From: Mesorhizobium sp. 65-26
GTDB taxonomy: Bacteria; Pseudomonadota; Alphaproteobacteria; Rhizobiales; Rhizobiaceae
Reading direction: 5' to 3'
Length of the DNA: 64,000 nucleotides
Assembly: GCA_001899205.1 (NCBI GenBank)
Contig: MKVL01000010.1
Location: forward strand, 943,569 to 1,007,568
The notes beneath the pieces are model-generated. The model worked only from the letters and a program-made list of their open reading frames with translations, ran no database searches and was not told the origin of the DNA. Below are positions 34,419-43,200 of this stretch, piece by piece (position 1 is the stretch's first letter; every line of letters starts with the position of its first letter). The position numbers and the translations under genes were made by a program.

Positions 34419-35897
34419 TCAATCCGTCCACTTCACCTTGGTCAGGTCGTTGGCCGGAATCGGCGCATTCTCCCATAGCCCCTGGAGCTTGGCATCCCAG
34501 ACGCCGACCTTCGGCAGTTCGTAGAGGAAGCCGACCACGGCGTCGTCAGCAAGGATCTTTTGCGCCTGCGCGTAGAGTTCCTTGCGCTTGGCTTCGTCGG
34601 CGGTGAGCTCGACATCGGCGATCACCTTGTCGAAGGCCGGATTGTCGTAATTGAAGTAGTAGCCCTTGCGCGAATAGATATCGATGTCGTTGGGCTCGGT
34701 GTGGGAAACGATGGTCAGGTCGTAGTCCTTCTTGGTGAAGACCTGATCCAGCCACTGCGCCCACTCGACCGGAATGATCTCCAGGTCGATGCCGACCTCG
34801 CGAAGCTCCGAGGCGATGATTTCGCCGCCGAGGCGTGCATAGGAGGGCGGCGGCAGCTTCAGCGTGGCCTTGAAGCCGTTCTCGAGGCCGGCTTCCTTAA
34901 GCAGTTCCTTGGCCTTGGCCACATCGTGCGGATAGCGGCCGGTGAGGTCGACATAGTATTTGTTGGTCGGCGACATGTGCGAGCCGATCGGCAGGCCAAG
35001 CCCGGCCGAGGCGCCGTCGATGATCGCCTTGCGATCGAGCGCGTAGGAGATCGCCTGACGGACCTGCAGCTTATCGAAGGGCGGCTGCTTGTTGTTCATC
35101 GCAAGGATCGTCTCGCCCTCGGTGGCGCCGACCACCACCTTGAAGCGCGGATCATCCTTCACCTGCGCGACACTGTCGGGATCGAAGAAGGGGAAGGCCT
35201 GAATGTCGCCGGACAGCAGCGCTGGCGCATAGGCGGCCGCGTCGGGCACGATCCGGAACTCGACCTTGTCGAGGAACACCGGAGCGCCCCAGTAGTGGTC
35301 GCTCTTCACCAGCTTGATAGAGGTGCCCTTGGCCCAGCTGTCGAACTTGAAGGGGCCGGTGCCGATCGGTTTTTCCTTGTTGGTATCGGCCGATTTCGGC
35401 GACACGATCACGGCGTCGCCCCAGCCCATATTGTAGAGGAAGGAGCCCTGCGGGTGCGTCAGCGTGACTTTCAGCGTGGCAGGGTCGACCACCTCGACCT
35501 TGTCGATGGCCGCGAAGAGCTGCTTCTGCGCGTTGACCGAGTTTTCCGCGCGGGCACGGTCGAGCGAGAATTTGACGTCGTCGGCAGTGAAATCGCTGCC
35601 GTCGTGGAATTTCACGCCGGTGTGCAGCTTGAACGTATAGACTTTGCCGTCGTCGGAGACGGTCCAGCTTTCGGCGAGATCCGGCAGCACCTCGCTGCTG
35701 GGGCCGATTCGGGTCAGGCCCTCGAAGACGTTGGCGTAGGTGACTTCCCGGATCGCGGCGGCAGCGCCGGCGGTCGGGTCGAGATGCGGCGGCTCGAGCG
35801 GTATGCCGATGACCAGATCGGTCCTGGCCGCCCAGGCGGAGCTTCCGACGGCGAAGGTCAGCACCGCCGCGGCCAGGATGGTTTTCCAAACTTTCAT
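34419..35897 (-). CDS. Peptide ABC transporter substrate-binding protein (SBP_bac_5)
   Basis: A 492-residue periplasmic binding protein. The signal peptide (VWKTILAAAVLTFAVGSSAWA) is cleaved before ARTDLVIG. The cluster 5 signature PDLAESWTVSDDGKVYTFKL occurs near residue 73, then FHDGSDFTADDVKFSLDRA. GGGGAG precedes ATG 35897; a second ATG at 35912 lies upstream of that site and is unlikely. It is encoded before the permeases and after an M20 peptidase gene. Ligand may be a peptide, an acylated amino acid or a related compound that the peptidase then processes. Confidence 0.92.
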   Translation of the reverse strand: MKVWKTILAAAVLTFAVGSSAWAARTDLVIGIPLEPPHLDPTAGAAAAIREVTYANVFEGLTRIGPSSEVLPDLAESWTVSDDGKVYTFKLHTGVKFHDGSDFTADDVKFSLDRARAENSVNAQKQLFAAIDKVEVVDPATLKVTLTHPQGSFLYNMGWGDAVIVSPKSADTNKEKPIGTGPFKFDSWAKGTSIKLVKSDHYWGAPVFLDKVEFRIVPDAAAYAPALLSGDIQAFPFFDPDSVAQVKDDPRFKVVVGATEGETILAMNNKQPPFDKLQVRQAISYALDRKAIIDGASAGLGLPIGSHMSPTNKYYVDLTGRYPHDVAKAKELLKEAGLENGFKATLKLPPPSYARLGGEIIASELREVGIDLEIIPVEWAQWLDQVFTKKDYDLTIVSHTEPNDIDIYSRKGYYFNYDNPAFDKVIADVELTADEAKRKELYAQAQKILADDAVVGFLYELPKVGVWDAKLQGLWENAPIPANDLTKVKWTD

Positions 35898-36029
35898 CGC
35901 GCAACTCCCCATTCGCTCGAACCCGGCGGATAGAAGCCTGATTTTGACCTGGAGTAAATTGCGTTTTGTGCTGCGCGGCGACGGTGTGCGGAAATGTTTT
36001 GCCGTGCCCGCGCGGCGACCTTTGCGTGG

Positions 36030-37310
36030 CTATGCTCTGGCGCCGCGCAACAGGAGGTTGAGGCCGATCGCCATCACCTTGGCCGATTCCACCATGTCGG
36101 AAATGCCGACCCACTCGTCCGGCCGGTGCGCGAGATCGAGGATACCGGGGCCATAGGCGATGCAATCGTAGAGATGGCCGATCCGCGCGACATGTTTCTG
36201 ATCGTAGGTGCCTGGCGAGATCACATAGTCGGGCTCGCGGTCGAACACCTCCATGATGCCGTGCGCGACGGCCTTGACCACCGGCGCGTCGCGCTCGGTC
36301 ATCGTCGGCAGCACTTCCATGATGTCGCGGATCTCGTAGTCGAATTTCGGCCGCTCCCGCTTCAGCCGGTCGAGGATGTCTGTCACCTCCCCCTTGACCG
36401 TCGCGAGGTTCTCCTCGAGCAGGAAGCGGCGGTCGATGGTGAGCCGGCAGGAATCGGGCACGTTGGGCGAGGGCAGGCCGGGCCGGAAATCCTCCGTCTG
36501 GCCGCCATGGATGGAGTTGATGTTCATGGTGGAGCGGCGAGCGCCTTCCGGGACCACCGGCATGCGCGTTATCTTGCGGTCCAGCGCCGGGAACAGTTCG
36601 TCCTCGAAGGCTCGCAGCACGGCGCCCATGTGGCGCACTGCGTTGTCGCCGAGGAACGGCATTGAGCCATGCGCGATCTCGCCCTTGGTCTCGATCTCCG
36701 CCCACCAGACGCCGCGATGGCCAAGGCAGATGCGGTCCTTGTTCAGGGGCTCCGGAATGATGACGTGATCGACCCTCGGCTTCGAGAAGTAGCCGAGCGC
36801 AGCCAGATGCGCGACACCGCCGAAGCCGCCTGATTCCTCGTCCACCGTGCCGGAGATCTCGATGGCTCCGGGAAAGTCCGGGTAGACCTCCATGAAGGCC
36901 TCGGCGGCGATGATGGACGCGGCAAGGCCGCCCTTCATGTCACAGGCTCCACGCCCGTACACCCTGCCGTCACGGACGATGCCGGCGAACGGGTCCAGGC
37001 TCCAGCCTTCGCCTGCCTCGACGACGTCGATGTGTGAGTTGAAATGCACGCAGGCGCCAGGCGAGCGGCCGTCGAAACGGGCGACGACGTTGACGCGCGG
37101 ATAGCGGTCCGTATCGCCCGGTGTTCCCTCGGCACGGATGAACTCGGTCTCGAAGCCGCTCTTGCGCAACCGCTGGCCGACATATTCGGCGCAGGGCCGG
37201 TACGCTTCGCCGGGAGGGTTGACGGTCGGGAAGCGGATCAGTTCGGCTGTGAGCGAGACCAGATCGTCGATCCGGTTGTCGATCGCCCTGAGGAGTCTTT
37301 CATCGATCAT
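36030..37310 (-). CDS. M20-family metallopeptidase (ArgE/DapE-type deacylase)
   Basis: A 426-residue M20 metal-dependent amidohydrolase. Metal and catalytic motifs are HFNSHIDVVEAG (about residues 90-101), GRGACDMKGG near 120, TVDEESGGFGG near 156 and a late CIAYGPG. The dimerisation domain intervenes near 200-310. Substrates of the family are N-acyl amino acids or dipeptides. It heads the operon that encodes a peptide ABC transporter, which suggests it cleaves the imported compound. ATG 37310 is chosen by homology, since its Shine-Dalgarno is weak; the longer frame adds an unlikely extension. Confidence 0.88.
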   Translation of the reverse strand: MIDERLLRAIDNRIDDLVSLTAELIRFPTVNPPGEAYRPCAEYVGQRLRKSGFETEFIRAEGTPGDTDRYPRVNVVARFDGRSPGACVHFNSHIDVVEAGEGWSLDPFAGIVRDGRVYGRGACDMKGGLAASIIAAEAFMEVYPDFPGAIEISGTVDEESGGFGGVAHLAALGYFSKPRVDHVIIPEPLNKDRICLGHRGVWWAEIETKGEIAHGSMPFLGDNAVRHMGAVLRAFEDELFPALDRKITRMPVVPEGARRSTMNINSIHGGQTEDFRPGLPSPNVPDSCRLTIDRRFLLEENLATVKGEVTDILDRLKRERPKFDYEIRDIMEVLPTMTERDAPVVKAVAHGIMEVFDREPDYVISPGTYDQKHVARIGHLYDCIAYGPGILDLAHRPDEWVGISDMVESAKVMAIGLNLLLRGARA

Positions 37311-37406
37311 GCCGTGAGTTGAGCAGTGAACGACACGTCTTGGCAAGCCTTCCCAACACGGCATTGTGGCGTGGCGCGGCGGCAACTATGACGGGAAAAT
37401 CGTTCA

Positions 37407-37432
37407 AATTCGCCGAATTGGGTTGGCGAATT
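37407..37432. promoter_or_regulatory. AATTCGCC-N10-GGCGAATT inverted repeat
   Basis: Perfect 8-bp arms (37407-37414 and 37425-37432) lie in the 217-nt divergent region between the M20 peptidase gene and the L,D-transpeptidase. It may be an operator for either; no regulator is adjacent. Confidence 0.4.
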
Positions 37433-37527
37433 CATCAAGGTCTATGTGTTATTCAAGCAATCGGCCGCGCAGAATTGAAAGACTGAAATGAAGCGAACGG
37501 TCAGGGGTGTAGAAGGGGTTTGATCGG

Positions 37528-37959
37528 ATGAAGATGACAGCTCTCCTGGCGGCGCTGCTTGCCACGATTCTGTTCGGTTCTTCGGTTGAGGGCCGAGCAG
37601 CAAGCCTGGTTGCCAATATCAATGTGGGATCGCAGACGATGACTGTGAGCCGCTCCGGCCAGGTGCTTTATCGCTGGAGTGTGTCGACGGCGCGCAAGGG
37701 CTATTTCACGCCGCGCGGCACCTACCGGCCGCAATGGACGGCCCGCATGTGGTATTCGCGAAAATATGACATGTCGCCAATGCCTTACGCCGTGTTCTTC
37801 CATGGTGGCTATGCCATCCATGGCACGGGTGCAGTACGGCAGCTCGGGCGGCCGGCTTCACATGGCTGCGTGCGGTTGCATACAGCCAACGCCGCGACGT
37901 TCTTCTCGATGGTGCGCGAAGTGGGCTTCGGCAACACGAGGATCGTCGTCACGAACTAG
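37528..37959 (+). CDS. L,D-transpeptidase (YkuD domain)
   Basis: A 143-residue periplasmic enzyme that makes 3-3 peptidoglycan crosslinks or attaches proteins to peptidoglycan. A signal peptide covers residues 1-25 (LLAALLATILFGSSVEGRAA). The YkuD active site is complete: H98 in AIHGTG, then S111-H112-G113-C114-V115-R116, with C114 as nucleophile. It is about as small as the family gets, and no substrate-binding LysM domain is present. Single-gene unit, convergent with lpxXL. In rhizobia many paralogues of this type occur. Confidence 0.92.
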   Translation: MKMTALLAALLATILFGSSVEGRAASLVANINVGSQTMTVSRSGQVLYRWSVSTARKGYFTPRGTYRPQWTARMWYSRKYDMSPMPYAVFFHGGYAIHGTGAVRQLGRPASHGCVRLHTANAATFFSMVREVGFGNTRIVVTN

Positions 37960-38007
37960 TCGCGCGCTCTCTGGTTCGTATCCCCGGGCGTGAACCGTTC
38001 GAAAGGT

Positions 38008-39000
38008 TCAGGCGGCCTTGGCCTGCGCGTCGGGGCGCCGCTTGCGCCGCCGCCCGCTCATTTCCCAGCGCTTGTGGAACCACATCCACTGGCCCGGATC
38101 CTCTCGCACCCAACGCTCGACCACATCGTTGAGAAGCTGTGTGGTGCCGTACACGTCCACGGTGCCGTCCTCGCCGCGCGGCAATACCAGCTTGTCCTCG
38201 ATCTCCAGCCGGAAGCGGTTTCCGGGCAGCCGTATGCAACGCGCCGGATAGACGTCGCAGTCGAAATGCCGGGCCAGCGTGCCAAGAATACGGTTGCTCT
38301 GGCACGGGCGGCCGAAGAAGGTCGTCTCCAGTCCGTTCGAGAACTTCTGATCGACGAGAACGCCGATATTGCCGCCATTCTCCAGGATCGTGGCCAGCGC
38401 GAAGGATGCTCCAGCCACTGAAGGCAGCAGCCCACCCATGGCGGAACGGCGTGTCGAGAGGATGTAGTCGGCAAGGTAGGGATTGTTCGGCGGGCGAAAC
38501 AGCGCCGTGATGTTCATGCCGAAAGTGGCGGCCGCCACCGGCAGCAGTTCGAAATTGCCGAGATGGCCTGTGAAGACGATGTGCGGCTTCCGCTCGCCGG
38601 CGATCTCGACGAAGTGGTCGATGCCGCGGACCTCGATACGGCCAGGATTGGTCGCCTTCGGGTCGAAGTCGAACAGCGCGTCTAGGAAGATGTATTCGGC
38701 CGCCAGGCGGGCCATGTTGCCCCACATGTCGGCGGCGATGGCCTGGATCTCGGCGTCGGTCTTTTCCGGATAGGCGGCCCGAAGATTGTTGACGGCAACC
38801 TGATGGCGCCCGGACCAGGGGCCGGCCAGGCGAGCGACCCTGTCGGCAAAGTTCAGCGCGCTGTCGACCGGCAGCAGGCGCAGCATCGCCATCAGGCCCA
38901 TCGCCACGCGGGCAACCAGCCAGTAGTTCAACTGGCGAAGCCGGCGGCCATGGCGAAACGCCAGGTCCCTTCGGATCTTGCGGAAAGTTCCGGCGACCAT
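38008..39000 (-). CDS. lpxXL: Lipid A very-long-chain acyltransferase
   Basis: A 330-residue LpxL/HtrB-type acyltransferase that in rhizobia transfers 27-hydroxyoctacosanoate from AcpXL to lipid A at the inner membrane. An N-terminal hydrophobic helix lies near residues 26-45. The catalytic HxxxxE motif is H146-LGNF-E151, in IVFTGHLGNFE. Later blocks NIGVLVDQKFSNG and FFGRPC are also family-typical. A basic C-terminal tail (RRRKRRPDAQAKAA) follows. It is the last gene of the acpXL operon and starts 2 nt after adhXL, so translation is probably coupled. Confidence 0.92.
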   Translation of the reverse strand: MVAGTFRKIRRDLAFRHGRRLRQLNYWLVARVAMGLMAMLRLLPVDSALNFADRVARLAGPWSGRHQVAVNNLRAAYPEKTDAEIQAIAADMWGNMARLAAEYIFLDALFDFDPKATNPGRIEVRGIDHFVEIAGERKPHIVFTGHLGNFELLPVAAATFGMNITALFRPPNNPYLADYILSTRRSAMGGLLPSVAGASFALATILENGGNIGVLVDQKFSNGLETTFFGRPCQSNRILGTLARHFDCDVYPARCIRLPGNRFRLEIEDKLVLPRGEDGTVDVYGTTQLLNDVVERWVREDPGQWMWFHKRWEMSGRRRKRRPDAQAKAA

Positions 39001-39002
39001 TC

Positions 39003-40031
39003 CTAGGAGACGCGCAGGATGATCTTGCCGAAGACGTCGCGGCCTTCCATGCGCTTCAGCGCGGCATCGATGTCATCGAAGCCAACCTCGGTGTCGATGA
39101 CGGGAGCGACGAGGCCCGCCGCCATCTTGTGCATGGCGTCGGCCATGTTCTCCATGCGGCAACCGAACGAGCCCAGCAGCTTGAGCTGTTGCTGGAAGAG
39201 CTGCATCAGGTTGACCTGCGTCGACACGCCCGAGGTCGAGCCACAGGTGACGAGGCGGCCGCCGCGTTTCAGGCACAGCATCGAGCCGGCGAAGGTATCG
39301 GCGCCGACATGCTCGAACACGACGTCGACGCCCTTCTTCTTCGTCAGCTTGCGCACCACGCCTTCGAAGCGGTCCTCGCGGTAGTTGATGACGTGGTCGG
39401 CGCCGAGCGCCCTGGCTTTCTCCACCTTGTCGTTGGAGCCGACCGTGGTGATGACCGTGCAGCCCATTTTCCTGGCCAGCTGGATGGCGGCGCTGCCGAT
39501 GCCCGAGCCGCCGGCGTGGACGAGGATCGTCTCGCCGGGCTCAAGCTTCGCATTGTCGAACAGCATGTGTTCGACCGTGCCGAAGGTCACCGGCGCGACG
39601 GCGGCGCCGACGTCGCTGACACCGGGAGGGGCGGGCACAAGAAGTCGCGCCGGCAGGTTGATCTTCTCCTGCGCGAAGCCGTCGAGATGGAAGCCGTGCA
39701 CGCCGGAGACGTGCTCGCACAGATTGTCACGACCCTCGCGGCAGGCGCGGCAAAGCCCGCAGGTGCGCGCGCCGTAGATCGAAACCAGCTGTCCGGGAAC
39801 GAGGGTTGATACGCCGGGGCCGACGGCGTCGACGACACCCGACGCTTCAGCTCCGACCACCAGCGGCAGCTTGCGCTTGGCAAAGGCCATGCCGCGCCAG
39901 CCCCACACGTCGATGTGGTTCAACGCCACGGCCTTGATGCGCAGCGTGACTTCGCCCAGCGAAGGTGGCGGGGGCGGCGGCAGGTCCACCGTCTCGAGAC
40001 GGCGGTCCTCGATAAGTTGCAGTGCGCGCAT
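39003..40031 (-). CDS. adhXL: Zinc-binding medium-chain dehydrogenase of the C28 fatty acid cluster
   Basis: A 342-residue MDR-family dehydrogenase/reductase. The structural zinc cysteines are intact at C91, C94, C97 and C105 (TCGLCRACREGRDNLCE). The NADP-binding GGSGIGSAAIQLARKMG segment lies near residues 174-190. An early polyproline patch (residues 18-23) is unusual but near the N-terminus. In Rhizobium leguminosarum the equivalent gene, adh2XL, lies between fabF1XL and lpxXL; a role in redox chemistry of the growing acyl chain is inferred. The gene order here matches. Confidence 0.88.
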   Translation of the reverse strand: MRALQLIEDRRLETVDLPPPPPPSLGEVTLRIKAVALNHIDVWGWRGMAFAKRKLPLVVGAEASGVVDAVGPGVSTLVPGQLVSIYGARTCGLCRACREGRDNLCEHVSGVHGFHLDGFAQEKINLPARLLVPAPPGVSDVGAAVAPVTFGTVEHMLFDNAKLEPGETILVHAGGSGIGSAAIQLARKMGCTVITTVGSNDKVEKARALGADHVINYREDRFEGVVRKLTKKKGVDVVFEHVGADTFAGSMLCLKRGGRLVTCGSTSGVSTQVNLMQLFQQQLKLLGSFGCRMENMADAMHKMAAGLVAPVIDTEVGFDDIDAALKRMEGRDVFGKIILRVS

Positions 40032-40066
40032 CGGGCCTGTCGGTTTTTGTTGACGAGACGCGTCGC

Positions 40067-41338
40067 TTAGACCGGTTCCCGCGCCATGACAAGGCAGGTG
40101 TTCTGCCCGCCGAAACCGAACGAGTTCGAAAGCACGGTGCCGACCGAGGCGTCGCGCTTCCTGTTGGGAACGACGTCGAGAACGATCGCGGGGTCGGGAT
40201 TGTCGTAGTTGATCGTCGGCGGAATGACGCCCTCGCGCATCGTCATCAGCGAGAACGCGGCCTCGACCGCGCCGGCCGCCGACAGTGTATGACCGATCAT
40301 CGACTTGTTGGACGAGATCGGCATCGAGCCGATGCGCTCGCCGAAGACGGTCGACAGCGACAGGTGTTCCATCTTGTCGTTTTCCGGCGTGGACGTGCCG
40401 TGGGCGTTGACGTAGTCGATCTCGTCCTCGCCAAGGCCGGCGTCAGCCAGTGCGGCGCGCACGGCGGCGATCGCCGGCGAGCCGTCCGGCTTGGAGCGGG
40501 TGCGGTGGAAATCGTCGGCGCGCTCGCCGCAGCCGCGCATGATGCCCAGGATGGTGGCGCCGCGGGCAAGGGCCGCCTCGAGCGATTCCAGCACCAGCGC
40601 GCCGGAACCCTCGGCCAGAACGAATCCATCGCGATCCTTCGAGAAGGGCTTCGACGCCTTTTCCGGAACGTCATTGTGGGTGGAAAGCGCCGAGAGCAGC
40701 GAGAAGCGGATCAGCGCCTCCGCCGTTGCCGAGCCGTCGGAGCCGATCGACAGCGCCCGGTCGCATTCGCCGCGACGGATCGCCTCGACGCCGAGCTGTA
40801 TGGCGGTCGCGCCCGATGCGCAGGCGGTGGAAAGCGTGATCGGTAGCCCGCGCGTGCCGAAGTGGTCGGCCAGTCGGTCGGCTATGCTGCCGAACTGGGT
40901 GGTTTCGAAGATATCGATCTCCTTGAGGCCACGCGCCACGCGCAGCAGCCTTTCGGCGCCGCTGTCGGCCTTGTCGGAGTTGTAGAGCGAGAAACGGTCG
41001 GCCCAGTCGAGCTCGACGGGGGGCGAAGCCAGGAACAGCGGGCCGCCGAAATCGCTGGAATCGAGGCCGGCTTCGGCAACCGCCTCCTGTGCCGCCGTCT
41101 CGGCCAGCTCATAGGTGAGGGGACTTGCGCCCTTCGAGCTCGATGCCAGGAAATCGACGGTGCCGGCGATGCGGGTGTTGAGATGGTCGACGGGGAAACG
41201 GGTGATCGGGTGGATACCCGATTTGCCGGACGTCAATGCCGCCCAGTTGTCGGTCTTGCCGATGCCCAGCGACGTCACGACGCCGATGCCGGTGACGGCA
41301 ACGATCGGCCTGCCCATGTGGTCTGTCAGTTTGGCCAT
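40067..41338 (-). CDS. fabF1XL: Beta-ketoacyl-ACP synthase II-like, active
   Basis: A 423-residue condensing enzyme that would elongate the very long acyl chain on AcpXL. The full catalytic triad is present: C173 in STACASG, H313 in NAHGTST and H350 in NKSMIGH, with K345 just before. The thiolase fold runs the full length. It lies downstream of the degenerate FabF2XL-like protein, and the two could form a heterodimer. It is followed after 35 nt by adhXL. Symbol is given by cluster position and similarity to the rhizobial XL genes. Confidence 0.9.
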   Translation of the reverse strand: MAKLTDHMGRPIVAVTGIGVVTSLGIGKTDNWAALTSGKSGIHPITRFPVDHLNTRIAGTVDFLASSSKGASPLTYELAETAAQEAVAEAGLDSSDFGGPLFLASPPVELDWADRFSLYNSDKADSGAERLLRVARGLKEIDIFETTQFGSIADRLADHFGTRGLPITLSTACASGATAIQLGVEAIRRGECDRALSIGSDGSATAEALIRFSLLSALSTHNDVPEKASKPFSKDRDGFVLAEGSGALVLESLEAALARGATILGIMRGCGERADDFHRTRSKPDGSPAIAAVRAALADAGLGEDEIDYVNAHGTSTPENDKMEHLSLSTVFGERIGSMPISSNKSMIGHTLSAAGAVEAAFSLMTMREGVIPPTINYDNPDPAIVLDVVPNRKRDASVGTVLSNSFGFGGQNTCLVMAREPV

Positions 41339-41414
41339 GTTGTTTCCTGTCGCCTTTGTCGAAGCGCCGGATGAGCCCGCGAAAATCGCCTTGCGTCCGT
41401 GCGGGCGCCGTCGG

Positions 41415-42602
41415 TCAGGCTGCCTTGACCAGCGCTACGCCTTCGAATTGGTGATAGCCGATCGCCGTTGCAAGTGCGCTGTCCGGAACGCCCTCGAAGG
41501 GCTTCTCGGCTTGCGCGTCGAAGGCCGGATAAGCGGCCTTGCGCTCGACGGCGAGCGCCGCGAGCGCCACCGCGAAGGGGAATTGCGCCTCCTTCATGTG
41601 GCCCGTCATCGTCGAAAAGCCGCGCGTGGCGAGCGCCGGATGAGCATCCAGCACCGACCGTTCCGCGGCTGTCGCCGCATGCGCGCCCGAAGCACCCGAC
41701 AGGGTCAGCAGCTTGCCGTTCGGCTTCACGGCCTGATCGAGCAGGGCGCCGATAGTGGCGGCGAGTTCGCCCTGCCGCCTCCTGGCGCGCCCCGACACGA
41801 TCGGGCCGAGTTCGGCATAGATCCTGCGGCCGCGGCTTATCGCGTGCGCGCGCTGCTCCAGCACCAGGAACGCGCCGCCCGAGCCCGTCACCACGCCACC
41901 ACCCTGCATGCCCTGCCTTTGCCATACCGGCTTCCAGGCGTCACGATGCAGGTAGCCGGCCAGCTCGTAGCCCAGCAGCATGTCGGAATGTTCAGTCTGG
42001 AAGGCTCCGCCGACCAGGACATGGGTCGACTGGCCGGAGCGGATGCGGGCGGCAGCCGTCTCCACCGCCGCGACGCCGGCGCCTTCCTCGCCCATGAAGG
42101 TGCGCGAGGAGCCAGTGACCTTGTGGACGATGGAGATGTTGCCGGCGAGCAGATTGGAGAGCTGGGCCAGAAACAGCGTCGGCCGCAGGTCGGTGGTCAG
42201 CTTTTCGTTGAGCAGGACGTCACGGTCGTTGCGGCTTTCCGAAGCGGCCAGGATGGTGGCGTCGACCGCCTCGTCGCGTTCGCCGCCGCCAGCGGCCACA
42301 ACCATGTCCATGGTCGCGCAGAGTTCGTCATTGCCCTTGATGCCGGCATCGTCGAGCGCAAGACCAGCGGCGTAGGTGCCGAGCCTCTGCCAGGTTTCCA
42401 TCTGGCGCTGGTCGCCACGCTTGGAGATCTGCAGGTTCCAGTCGATCTCAGGCAGCGGGTGAATGGTATAGGGGGCGAAACGCGCCGTCTCCAGCACGGG
42501 CTGCAGGCCCGGCTGCGTCAGCTTCGACCAATGGGCGTCCGGGCCTTCTCCCAGCGAGGAGACAAGGCCTATGCCTGAAATAACGACGTCGCTAGCACTC
42601 AT
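41415..42602 (-). CDS. fabF2XL: Beta-ketoacyl-ACP synthase-like protein lacking the active-site Cys
   Basis: A 395-residue thiolase-fold protein in the FabF2XL position. At the nucleophile elbow it reads TGSSRTFMGEEGAG (about residues 163-176), where active enzymes have STACASG, so the catalytic Cys is missing. The first His motif is also changed (LSGASGAHAAT). A late TGHMKEA keeps one His. It resembles chain-length-factor partners of type II polyketide synthases, and it may heterodimerise with FabF1XL to set chain length. Gene order (acpXL, then this gene, then fabF1XL) matches the R. leguminosarum cluster without fabZXL. Confidence 0.85.
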   Translation of the reverse strand: MSASDVVISGIGLVSSLGEGPDAHWSKLTQPGLQPVLETARFAPYTIHPLPEIDWNLQISKRGDQRQMETWQRLGTYAAGLALDDAGIKGNDELCATMDMVVAAGGGERDEAVDATILAASESRNDRDVLLNEKLTTDLRPTLFLAQLSNLLAGNISIVHKVTGSSRTFMGEEGAGVAAVETAAARIRSGQSTHVLVGGAFQTEHSDMLLGYELAGYLHRDAWKPVWQRQGMQGGGVVTGSGGAFLVLEQRAHAISRGRRIYAELGPIVSGRARRRQGELAATIGALLDQAVKPNGKLLTLSGASGAHAATAAERSVLDAHPALATRGFSTMTGHMKEAQFPFAVALAALAVERKAAYPAFDAQAEKPFEGVPDSALATAIGYHQFEGVALVKAA

Positions 42603-42660
42603 GGGGGGCTGTTTTGGGTCAGCTTGAAGGGCGCGTCAAGGTCGCGCGCCCGATCTGACA

Positions 42661-42942
42661 TCAGGCGTTCTTGGCCGCGACCAGCGCGTCGATCTTGGCG
42701 CACAGGTTCTTCATGACGAAGTAGTCGTCGGTCGAGGCCTTGCCGTCGTTGACTTCCTGCGTCCACTTCTCCAGCGGCACCTTGATGCCGAATTCCTTGT
42801 CGATGGCAAAGACGATGTCGAGGAAATCGAGGCTGTCGATGCCGAGGTCGTCGATGGTGTGGCTTTCAGGCGTGATTGTGTCGAGATCGATCTCGCTGGT
42901 ATCGGCGATGATCTTGGCGACTTTTTCGAATGTGGTGGACAA
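42661..42942 (-). CDS. acpXL: Very-long-chain acyl carrier protein
   Basis: A 93-residue specialised acyl carrier protein that carries the 27-hydroxy-C28 chain. The phosphopantetheine site is S37 in [15 protein letters not shown]. The sequence [26 protein letters not shown] and the ending [15 protein letters not shown] match rhizobial AcpXL. The start is a TTG (42942) supported by GAAGGA about seven bases upstream; the longer frame is not real. It heads the operon acpXL-fabF2XL-fabF1XL-adhXL-lpxXL. In R. leguminosarum a fabZXL dehydratase follows directly, but only 58 nt separate it from fabF2XL here. Confidence 0.93.
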   Translation of the reverse strand: MSTTFEKVAKIIADTSEIDLDTITPESHTIDDLGIDSLDFLDIVFAIDKEFGIKVPLEKWTQEVNDGKASTDDYFVMKNLCAKIDALVAAKNA

Positions 42943-43072
42943 GGGCTTTTCCTTCGGTTGCGGGCGGAATCTGTCCGCATGTGCTTGGGCGGTGTCTAAT
43001 CGGTTTTTCCGGGCAGGAAAAGGCCTGATGCGTCCGGGCGCAGATGAGTAGGGGTCCGTAAAACGCAAGAAT

Positions 43073-43095
43073 GGCCGCCGGTCGATCCGGCGGCC
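43073..43095. repeat. GC-rich 9-bp hairpin upstream of acpXL
   Basis: GGCCGCCGG (43073-43081) and CCGGCGGCC (43087-43095) form a perfect stem with a 5-nt loop in the region between acpXL and the ribbon-helix-helix gene. It could be a leader structure on the acpXL side. No U-tract follows on the plus strand. Confidence 0.45.
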
Positions 43096-43138
43096 GGTAG
43101 TCGCGGCCAATCCAAAGGCTTCTTTCTGCTGTGACATT

Positions 43139-43167
43139 TTGACAAAGTAGTCAACGAACATTACTCT
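43139..43167 (+). promoter_or_regulatory. Sigma70-type promoter of the ribbon-helix-helix gene
   Basis: TTGACA at 43139-43144 is a perfect -35 box. After 17 nt, TACTCT at 43162-43167 is a fair -10 box. Transcription would begin near 43174, exactly where the paired TACC-GGTA palindromes begin. Confidence 0.65.
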
Positions 43168-43173
43168 TTCACG

Positions 43174-43191
43174 TACCTTGGTACCATGGTA
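43174..43191. promoter_or_regulatory. Overlapping TACC-N2-GGTA palindromes, candidate auto-operator
   Basis: TACCTTGGTA (43174-43183) and TACCATGGTA (43182-43191) are two palindromes offset by 8 bp. Tandem half-sites about 8 bp apart suit ribbon-helix-helix dimers. Lying at the predicted transcription start, the site could let the encoded protein repress itself. Confidence 0.55.
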
Positions 43192-43200
43192 ACAATTGCT

